Shown one piece after another: positions 1 through 6,150 of a DNA stretch of 11,700 nucleotides. This stretch comes from Planctomycetaceae bacterium UBA4732 (GTDB taxonomy: Bacteria; Planctomycetota; Planctomycetia; Gemmatales; Gemmataceae), in the NCBI GenBank assembly GCA_002404095.1, contig DHJA01000080.1, positions 563 to 12,262 of the forward strand, given 5' to 3'. The position numbers were made by a program, and so were the translations under genes. Positions within the stretch are counted from its first letter, which is position 1; each line of letters opens with the position of its first letter. The notes beneath the pieces are model-generated. The model did not search any database and was not told the DNA's origin. It was given only the letters and a program-made list of their open reading frames with translations.

Positions 1-125
1 CCCCCTTAGTAAAGCCTGATTAAACCCGAACCCCCCCCCCCCCCAAAAAGGCCTTTTTTTTTGAAAAAGGGGGGGGGAAAAGGGGCGAAAAAAAAAATAA
101 AAAAAATTTTTTCGCCCCCCCCGGG
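1..125. other. Homopolymer-rich low-complexity end, probable assembly artefact
   Basis: This stretch is almost entirely homopolymer runs: 14 C (31-44), 9 T (54-62), 9 G (69-77), 10 A (88-97), 8 A (99-106) and 8 C (115-122). It holds small inverted repeats: a 14-base palindrome at 45-58 and a perfect 12-base pair of arms at 82-93 and 107-118. Its composition is unlike anything else in the window and it encodes nothing recognisable. The likeliest explanation is low-quality consensus at a contig end, perhaps where a strong hairpin stalled sequencing. A real low-complexity element is possible but less likely. A moxR gene would be expected just upstream, but no trace of its 3' end can be read here. 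Confidence 0.6.
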
Positions 126-137
126 ATAGGGGCGCGC

Positions 138-176
138 GGGGCACTCGCGCTCCCCTTCGGGTCGCGGCTAAACCCT
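138..176. repeat. Possible single arm of a dispersed GC-rich intergenic repeat
   Basis: Between the homopolymer stretch and the first gene lies a GC-rich segment running from GGGGCACTCGCG to GCGGCTAAACCC. Its style (CTCGCGCTC followed by CGGG) resembles the arms of the palindrome at 3387-3455, and similar 'CTCGC...GCGGCTAAACC' segments are, from memory, common intergenic palindromes in planctomycetes. No complementary arm is readable upstream, where the sequence is corrupted or low-complexity. This is a weak call made on resemblance only. Confidence 0.2.
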
Positions 177-191
177 CCGGACGGTCCCACC

Positions 192-1085
192 ATGCCATCC
201 ACCTTGCAATTCGATCCAACCTCGCTTGCCAAATACGGCAGGCTCGCCCTGGTGGCGCGCAACGCCGTCGAGGGGTTCCTGACCGGCGTTCACAAAAGCC
301 CGTACAAAGGCTTCAGCGTGGAGTTCGCCGAGCATCGACAGTATTACCACGGCGACGAGATCCGCCACATCGACTGGCGGGCTTTCGGCAAAACGGATCG
401 TTATTATATCAAGGAATACGAAGAAGAAACCAACCTCAAAGCGCATCTGCTCGTCGATGCCAGCGGCAGTATGAAATACCAGGGCAAGCACGGCAGCAAG
501 TTTCACTACGCCCAGTACATCGCCGCATCACTGTCCTATCTGATGCTGCATCAACGCGACGCAGTAGGCCTGGCGACGCATGATACGAAAATCCGCCAGA
601 TCATCCCGCCCAAGGCCAACTCGAAGCACTTGTTGCGCGTCCTCAACGCGCTTCAAGAGACGGAGCCGGGCGGCGAAACGGGCCTGGCGCCGTTGTGGCA
701 TCAGCTGGCCGGCCAGTTCAAACGGCGCGGCCTAGTCGTCATCCTGTCGGACTGTTTCGAGGAGGTGGGGCCGCTGTTGCGGGCGCTGCGGCACTTCCGT
801 TTCCGACGCCATGAGGTGCTGTTGTTCCACATTCTCGCTCCGGAAGAGATTGATTTCCCGTTCAAGAAGTGGACGCAGTTTCGCGACCTGGAAATCTCCG
901 GCAACAAGATGCTGGTCGATCCGCAACGGCTGCGCCGCGATTATCAACAGAACTTTCAGAAGTTTTGCAATGACCTGCGTAACGCCTGCGGCCAGGCCCA
1001 GGTGGATTATCATCTGATGCGGACGGATGAACCGGTGGACAAAGCGTTGGGCATCTATCTCACCAAGCGGCAGCGCCGGCGTTAG
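192..1085 (+). CDS. DUF58 vWA-fold protein (MoxR-associated)
   Basis: This is a cytosolic DUF58-family protein of 297 aa with no signal peptide or membrane segment. The DUF58 signature spans residues 39-80: it includes HRQYYHGDEIRHIDWRAF, then a Tyr-rich stretch ending in KEYEEETN. A vWA-like core follows, with a complete metal-site (MIDAS) motif DASGSM at 89-94, a candidate Thr in GGETGL near 163 and LSD at 185-187. The C-terminus is basic (KRQRRR). DUF58 proteins are usually encoded beside MoxR AAA+ ATPases and BatA-type vWA proteins and are thought to act with them as a chaperone or assembly system; the client here is unknown. The ATG at 192 fits the subfamily N-terminus (a 'LARxGRLxLxAR' type start) and has a modest GGACGG ribosome-binding stretch at 179-184. 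It is followed after 16 bases by the BatA-type gene. The family call is firm; the role is inferred from the family. Confidence 0.93.
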   Translation: MPSTLQFDPTSLAKYGRLALVARNAVEGFLTGVHKSPYKGFSVEFAEHRQYYHGDEIRHIDWRAFGKTDRYYIKEYEEETNLKAHLLVDASGSMKYQGKHGSKFHYAQYIAASLSYLMLHQRDAVGLATHDTKIRQIIPPKANSKHLLRVLNALQETEPGGETGLAPLWHQLAGQFKRRGLVVILSDCFEEVGPLLRALRHFRFRRHEVLLFHILAPEEIDFPFKKWTQFRDLEISGNKMLVDPQRLRRDYQQNFQKFCNDLRNACGQAQVDYHLMRTDEPVDKALGIYLTKRQRRR

Positions 1086-1101
1086 AAGAGCGGAGCGAGT
1101 C

Positions 1102-3378
1102 ATGTTTTTCGCACAACCCTGGATGCTGCTCGGCCTGACGGCTTTGGTGATCCCGATCATCATCCATCTGCTCAACCGCCGTCGTTATGAAATCATCGAC
1201 TGGGGAGCGATGCAATTCCTCCAGATCAGCAAAGTCACACGCCGCCGGCTGTTTCTCGAAGAATTGCTCCTAATGCTATTGCGTATGGGGCTTATTGGCC
1301 TGTTGGTGCTGGCGCTCGCCGGCTTCTTCACCAGCTTCGACTGGCTGGCCCGCCTGCAACCACGCCCCAACCGCGACGTGGTGCTTATCTTCGACGGCTC
1401 CTCCAGCATGAACTACACCGGCGGCGGCAAAACGCCGCAGGACGCCGCCAAGGAGTGGGCCGCCGACTTCGTTCACGACCTCACGCCCGGCGACGCCGTG
1501 GCCGTGTTCCAGGCGAGACAACAGGTCGTGCCCGTCCTAGCCGAGCCGAGCCGCGACCTCATTCGCCTCGTGCCGCAAGCCGTCCACGACATTGTCCGGC
1601 CCGGCGGCGGCTGTGACTTGCCCGCGGCCGTCCAATCTGCCAACGCCGTTCTAGGCAAAAGCGAACGCTCCGAACGCGACATTATCGTTCTCACCGACGG
1701 CCAGCGTTTCGGCTGGTCCGATCCCGCCGCGATGCAACGCTGGGAACAGCTGGCCCGTCAGCTCGGCGCCGGAAAGCCGCACGGCGCCAGCGGGCCACCG
1801 CCACGCTTGTGGGTGGTCAACGTCGATCCTCACCGCGACCCGGACCCGCCGAACTGGTCGTTGCCGCCGCTGCGCGTCAACCGGCCCGTCGTGCCGGTCG
1901 GCCGTGAAGTGACTTTCCACACCGATCTTACAATCCACGGCCAGAACGCCTACACGCCTCCGTATAGCCTCAGTCTCGAAGTGGACGGCGAATTAGTGCG
2001 GCGGCTGGAACCGCCGCGAGCGTCCGCCCTCGCCAAGGGCAAGATTCCTCTGACGTTTACGCATCGTTTCGTCAATGAAGGATCGCACTTGGTGTCGTTA
2101 GTATTGGAACCGGACGCGCCCGGCGCTGTAAGCCGCGACACCGTGCCCGACGACAACCGCCAGGATTTCGCCGTCGAGGTGACGCCGACGCTGCCGGTGC
2201 TGATCGTGGACGGCGACGCCGATCCTGCCCCGAAGCGGCGCGGCGCGTGGTCGTTGCGCGACGCGCTCGCGCCGCAAGGCGACGCGACGCCGGCCGTCAA
2301 GGCTCGCGTGGTGAGCATCAAGGATTTTGACGCAACGCTTTTGACGGGCGGCATGGATGCCGAGCGGCCGCGCGTGCTGATCCTTTGCAACGCGGCCGCG
2401 CTGTCAAAGCCGCAGGATGAGGCGGTCGAGCAATTCCTGGCGGATGGCGGCGGTGTGCTGACCACGCTTGGCGGCCGAGTCGATAAAGACGAGTACAACC
2501 GGCAGCTTTTCCGCGAGGGTCACGGATGGCTGCCGGCCAAACTGGTGAGCATTGAAGGCGACGAGAACCGGCCCACGGATGCGGCCCGCCCCGCGGCCGT
2601 CAGCGCCACGCATCCGGCTTTGGAGTTGTTTCGCAACGACCCCCTCGGCGGCCTGAGCGACGCTCGCTTCTCGCGTTGGTGGAAGACCGACGTTTCCGCC
2701 AAGGACGCGGCCGGCGAGCGCGTGGCCACGCTGAAATCGCCGACGGCCGATTACTCCTTCCTGGTGGAACGCCGCTATAAATCCGGCCGTGTGCTGCTGT
2801 GTGCGGTTGCGCTCGACAGTTCCTGGGGCACGAACCTTACGGACCTGCCGGCTTTCGTACCCTTGGCGCACGAGTTGGTTTATTACCTCGCCGGCGCTCG
2901 CTCCGCGGAGTTCAACTTGCAGCCGGGGCAGCCGATCCGTTATCGCCTGACAAGCAACGCCCCGCCGGACGGTTTCCGCCTTCAGCCCCCTTTCGGAGAG
3001 GAAAAGCCGCTAGGGATCAGCCAGCCTTCGCCGGGGGTGATTCCGGCACGTGTGACCTCGCCGCCGCGCCCCACTCTTGTCTGCGACGAGACGCGCGAAA
3101 CTGGCGTCTACCGTCTCAAGACGCCGGATAGCCGCGTTGCCTATTATGTCGTCCAATCCGACCCGCGCGAGTCGGACCTGACCGCCTCCACCGACGAGGA
3201 ACGCGACCGTGTGGCCAAGGTTTTGCCGATGCAATACCAGAACGACCGCGACACGATCCTGGCCGCGCGAAATCCGGGCGAGCAACGCCAGGAATGGTGG
3301 TGGGTTTTGCTGCTGGGCCTGGTCGGCCTACTCTGCGGCGAAGTATGGATGACGCGGCGCATGTTGAAAGCAAGATAG
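1102..3378 (+). CDS. BatA-type vWA membrane protein with GATase-like domain
   Basis: This is a 758-aa membrane protein. Residues 1-80 match the aerotolerance-regulator (BatA) N-terminal domain: a hydrophobic helix at about 4-24, the motif HLLNRRRYEIIDWGAMQFL, then a second helix at about 56-76. A vWA domain follows, with intact MIDAS motif DGSSSM at 98-103 and LTDG at 197-200. Residues of about 235-360 look like an Ig-type beta domain, and a segment opening with VLIVDGD at 366-372 looks like the class I glutamine-amidotransferase-like fold seen in such proteins; no catalytic triad could be assigned. The chain ends in one membrane helix at 732-749 with a short basic tail. Topology is therefore two N-terminal helices and one C-terminal anchor, probably with the vWA and later domains outside the cytoplasm. 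ATG 1102 is chosen because it gives the canonical BatA start and has GGAG at 1092-1095; the frame is also open upstream into the DUF58 gene. The biochemical role is unproven for the family. Confidence 0.9.
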   Translation: MFFAQPWMLLGLTALVIPIIIHLLNRRRYEIIDWGAMQFLQISKVTRRRLFLEELLLMLLRMGLIGLLVLALAGFFTSFDWLARLQPRPNRDVVLIFDGSSSMNYTGGGKTPQDAAKEWAADFVHDLTPGDAVAVFQARQQVVPVLAEPSRDLIRLVPQAVHDIVRPGGGCDLPAAVQSANAVLGKSERSERDIIVLTDGQRFGWSDPAAMQRWEQLARQLGAGKPHGASGPPPRLWVVNVDPHRDPDPPNWSLPPLRVNRPVVPVGREVTFHTDLTIHGQNAYTPPYSLSLEVDGELVRRLEPPRASALAKGKIPLTFTHRFVNEGSHLVSLVLEPDAPGAVSRDTVPDDNRQDFAVEVTPTLPVLIVDGDADPAPKRRGAWSLRDALAPQGDATPAVKARVVSIKDFDATLLTGGMDAERPRVLILCNAAALSKPQDEAVEQFLADGGGVLTTLGGRVDKDEYNRQLFREGHGWLPAKLVSIEGDENRPTDAARPAAVSATHPALELFRNDPLGGLSDARFSRWWKTDVSAKDAAGERVATLKSPTADYSFLVERRYKSGRVLLCAVALDSSWGTNLTDLPAFVPLAHELVYYLAGARSAEFNLQPGQPIRYRLTSNAPPDGFRLQPPFGEEKPLGISQPSPGVIPARVTSPPRPTLVCDETRETGVYRLKTPDSRVAYYVVQSDPRESDLTASTDEERDRVAKVLPMQYQNDRDTILAARNPGEQRQEWWWVLLLGLVGLLCGEVWMTRRMLKAR

Positions 3379-3386
3379 ACAGGCCC

Positions 3387-3455
3387 CGATACAAGCCCCG
3401 AGCGCAAGCGAGGGGTTTCGTCCAACCCCCTCGCTTGCGCTCGGGGCTTGTATCG
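3387..3455. repeat. Perfect 29-bp inverted repeat (REP-like palindrome) between two operon genes
   Basis: The left arm (3387-3415) and right arm (3427-3455) are exact reverse complements over 29 bases, separated by an 11-base loop (3416-3426). The arm core contains GAGCGCAAGCGAGGGG. The element starts 8 bases after the stop codon of the BatA-type gene and ends just before the ribosome-binding site of the next gene. No T-run follows, so it does not look like a classic intrinsic terminator. Dispersed palindromes with this core are, to my recollection, common between genes in planctomycetes, which would make this a REP/MITE-like unit. In RNA it would form a very stable hairpin that could protect the upstream message or reduce read-through, but neither effect is shown by the sequence. 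Confidence 0.92.
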
Positions 3456-3462
3456 AGAGAAA

Positions 3463-3467
3463 GAGGA
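3463..3467 (+). promoter_or_regulatory. Ribosome-binding site that sets the start of the second vWA gene
   Basis: GAGGA lies 4 bases before ATG 3472 and 7 bases past the palindrome, so it would stay single-stranded when the hairpin folds. It supports ATG 3472 over the in-frame TTG at 3448, which lies inside the right arm and would add eight repeat-derived residues. Confidence 0.65.
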
Positions 3468-3471
3468 ACTA

Positions 3472-6150
3472 ATGTTCTCGATCAAGCTGCCGAATGATGG
3501 TTCGACCTTGCTGCTGACGCCGCAATGGTCCGGCCTGCCGGCCGCCCTACAGGTCGCCCTGCTCGTCGCGGTTTGTCTTGTTCCTTTCGTGCTAATCGCG
3601 TGGCTCTACCGCTACGAAATGCAGCTGGTCCCGCGCGCGGCCGCCGTTTTCCTCCTAAGTATGCGCGTACTTGTGCTGTTTTTGCTGTTGTTCCTCGTCT
3701 GCCTTCAGCCGGTCTACGCTCACAGCAAGACCAAGGAACTGCCCGGCCGCGTCCTTGTGGCCGTGGACCGATCGGATAGTATGGACGTGGCCGACCCCCA
3801 ACGGCCGTCCGTGGAGAAGCTGCGTCTCGTCCGCGCACTCCACCTGGGCGGCGACATCTGCGGCGACGATCAGCTTGACGCCTGGATACGCGAATATACG
3901 GAGAAAGGATCGCCGCAGTGGGTCCATGACGACGAGGCTCGCGACGACCAGCTGCGCCGCGGAGAGTTGGAGTCGTCGCGTCGCGGCCAGCACGACCGTG
4001 TTTGCGAGTTGGCCGACAAGGTAACACGCACGCAGACCGCTCGCCGAATCCTCTACGACGACGGCCTTCGCTTGCTGTCCACACTCGCCGCCAAGCATGA
4101 CGTGGAACTGATCGGTTTCCATAGCACGGCCTGGAATGCCCCCGCCGACCGGCCCGAAACGCTGTTCGATCCCACGGAGGCGGCCAGCGCCGACAAGGCG
4201 CCGGCGCCAACCTCAAACGCGGCCGGCTTCACCGACCTGCGCTTGCCGTTGGTCCGCGCTCTGGAACGCTCCGGCGCCGGCCAGGGCAAACTATTGGGCG
4301 TGATCGTGCTGACTGACGGCCGGCACAACGCCGGCGATCCGCCCGTCAAGAAGGCGCTGGAACTGGGCGAGCGTGAAGTGCCCATTTTCCCCGTGCTTCT
4401 CGGCGCCGAGTTGCCGCCGCCGGATACGGCCATTCTGTCCGTCAAAGCGCCGCCGGCCGTGTATAAGGACGCCTCGGCCGGCGTCGATGTGCGCTTTAAG
4501 GTATCCGGTATGGATAAACAGGACGTGGTGCTGGAACTACACCGGGGCGCCGGCAAGGAAAAGAAGCTCATTGAACAACGCACCGTCCACCATGACGGCA
4601 AGGACCGGGAGTATCTGGAGAGTTTTCAGGTGCGCATGGACGAAGCCGGCCCGCAGACGCTCACCGCGACGGTCCACCCCGCCGACCTATCCGTCAAGGA
4701 GACTAGCACTGAAAACAACAGCGGCGGCGCCGTCGTCAACGTGGCGAAGGACCAGGCGCGGGTGCTGCTGATCGACGGCGAAGCACGATGGGAGTTTCAC
4801 TATCTTCAAAGTGCGTTTCAGCGCGATCGCACCATGCAGACGCAGAGCGTGGTGTTCGACCAGCCGCGTCTCAATACCCGGCTCACCGATGAAGACTTGG
4901 ACAAGATCGGCAGTCCGCGCCAACATCTGCCGGCCGGCCCGGACGCGCTCGCCGACTATGATTGCATTGTTCTGGGTGACGTTTCGCCGGAGCAACTACC
5001 GCCTGCCGACCGTCAACGTTTGGATAAATACGTCGCTGAGCGCGGCGGAACCTTGGTCGTCGTCGCTGGCAAGCGCTACATGCCGCTGACTTATCCCGAA
5101 GCGGCCGCCGACGGGGGCGACGCCGACCCTATCCGCAAGATGCTGCCGATCGAAGCGCCGCGCGTCACGGCGCCGCTGGACGGCTTCACGCCCGCCCTGA
5201 CCGCCGACGGCCGCGAGACGAAGTTCATGGACCTCGAAGAAGAAGCGGGCAAAAACGATACGATATGGGCACAATTGCCACATCCCTTTTGGGGCGTCGT
5301 GGGCCAGGCTAAGCCCGCCGCCGCGACTTTGGCGTTCACGCTTGAAGGCGCGGTCGATCCGCTGGACCCGACTGCGCAAGAGAGAAGGAACGCTCTGATT
5401 GCGCGCCAAAATTATGGACTCGGCCGGGTGCTTTACGTCGGAATGGACAGCACTTGGCGCTGGCGCAAGGGCGTCGGCGATTTATACCATCACCGTTTTT
5501 GGGGGCAGGTAATGCGCTGGGCGGCCGACCGGCCGTTGGAGTCGGGCAACCAGTATGTGCGATTCGGCGCCTCGCAGCCTGTTTTCCGCGGCGGCCAGGA
5601 CGTGGAGCTATTCGTCCGCTTCAAGGATGTACAGGATGCGGCAAAGGCGGGAACTCGGGCCGAGGCCAACATTCTGCGCCGCGGCGGCGACGGCAAGCCG
5701 GTGGCCGTGGTTCCGCTCAACCGTAAGCCGGCTCAGCCGAGTACATTCGAGGCGCGCGTCGCCAACCTTCCAGAAGGCGATTACGAGGTGCGATTGGAGA
5801 TGCCCGCGGTGGCCGATAAGCTACTGGCATCCCCTACGCCGCCCAACGTCCAAGAGAAAACACCGCCGGAGCCGATCAAGGCGTCTTTCACGGTGTCGCC
5901 GCCGGAAAGCTCGGAAATGCTCGACCTATCAACGAACCGTCCGCTGCTGGAAGAGTTGGCGTCGAAGAGCGGCGGTAAAGTTTACACGCCGGATGACGTG
6001 CAAGAATTGGTGAACCGGCTTGTCAGCCAGGGTATTCCAGAGACGGAATATTTTGAACAACGGCTATGGCAATGGTGGGTGGTTCTCGCGGTGGTCGCCT
6101 CGTTATTGACGGTGGAATGGGTCGTCCGCAAATGGTCGGGGTTACCGTGA
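3472..6150 (+). CDS. Large vWA-domain membrane protein with GATase-like domain
   Basis: This is an 892-aa membrane protein of the type found downstream of BatA-like genes in planctomycete MoxR clusters. Two N-terminal membrane helices (about 24-45 and 57-79) precede a vWA domain with MIDAS motif DRSDSM (99-104), candidate Thr254 in GFTDL, and VLTDGRHN (279-286). The spacing between the first and last motifs is about 175 residues, against about 90 in the two preceding vWA proteins. The extra sequence includes a highly charged stretch at roughly 135-190. Beta-rich Ig-like sequence follows (about 310-425), then a class I GATase-like region opening with VLLIDGEARWEFHYL at 431, a further beta domain (about 690-770), and a C-terminal helix at about 866-885 with a short basic end. 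No GATase catalytic triad is assigned. The architecture parallels its neighbour, so the two may pair in the membrane; that is inference. The last four bases overlap the next gene. Confidence 0.88.
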   Translation: MFSIKLPNDGSTLLLTPQWSGLPAALQVALLVAVCLVPFVLIAWLYRYEMQLVPRAAAVFLLSMRVLVLFLLLFLVCLQPVYAHSKTKELPGRVLVAVDRSDSMDVADPQRPSVEKLRLVRALHLGGDICGDDQLDAWIREYTEKGSPQWVHDDEARDDQLRRGELESSRRGQHDRVCELADKVTRTQTARRILYDDGLRLLSTLAAKHDVELIGFHSTAWNAPADRPETLFDPTEAASADKAPAPTSNAAGFTDLRLPLVRALERSGAGQGKLLGVIVLTDGRHNAGDPPVKKALELGEREVPIFPVLLGAELPPPDTAILSVKAPPAVYKDASAGVDVRFKVSGMDKQDVVLELHRGAGKEKKLIEQRTVHHDGKDREYLESFQVRMDEAGPQTLTATVHPADLSVKETSTENNSGGAVVNVAKDQARVLLIDGEARWEFHYLQSAFQRDRTMQTQSVVFDQPRLNTRLTDEDLDKIGSPRQHLPAGPDALADYDCIVLGDVSPEQLPPADRQRLDKYVAERGGTLVVVAGKRYMPLTYPEAAADGGDADPIRKMLPIEAPRVTAPLDGFTPALTADGRETKFMDLEEEAGKNDTIWAQLPHPFWGVVGQAKPAAATLAFTLEGAVDPLDPTAQERRNALIARQNYGLGRVLYVGMDSTWRWRKGVGDLYHHRFWGQVMRWAADRPLESGNQYVRFGASQPVFRGGQDVELFVRFKDVQDAAKAGTRAEANILRRGGDGKPVAVVPLNRKPAQPSTFEARVANLPEGDYEVRLEMPAVADKLLASPTPPNVQEKTPPEPIKASFTVSPPESSEMLDLSTNRPLLEELASKSGGKVYTPDDVQELVNRLVSQGIPETEYFEQRLWQWWVVLAVVASLLTVEWVVRKWSGLP
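6147..6150 (+). other. GTGA stop/start overlap (probable translational coupling)
   Basis: The TGA stop of the second vWA gene (6148-6150) overlaps a GTG codon (6147-6149) that is in frame with the PSD1 gene and immediately precedes a good signal peptide. Such overlaps usually mean co-translation from one message. If ATG 6132 is the true start, the overlap grows to 19 bases and the conclusion does not change. Confidence 0.6.

Noticed and set aside
1950..2498. 182-codon open frame on the - strand opposite the BatA-type gene
   Set aside because: Ser/Arg/Thr-rich composition without any domain; the sense frame is continuous and conserved in type.
3387..3470. Palindrome as a Rho-independent terminator
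   Set aside because: The right arm is followed by AGAGAAAGAGG, not a T-run, and the next gene starts 16 bases later without a visible promoter. Partial attenuation cannot be excluded.
3294..3497. Small + strand open frame spanning the palindrome
   Set aside because: It overlaps the end of the BatA-type gene in another frame, and its second half is simply a translation of the inverted repeat.
3482..4216. 244-codon open frame on the - strand opposite the second vWA gene
   Set aside because: The product is dominated by Arg, Pro, Ala and Gly, typical of an out-of-frame reading of GC-rich DNA, and the sense strand carries intact membrane helices and MIDAS motifs.
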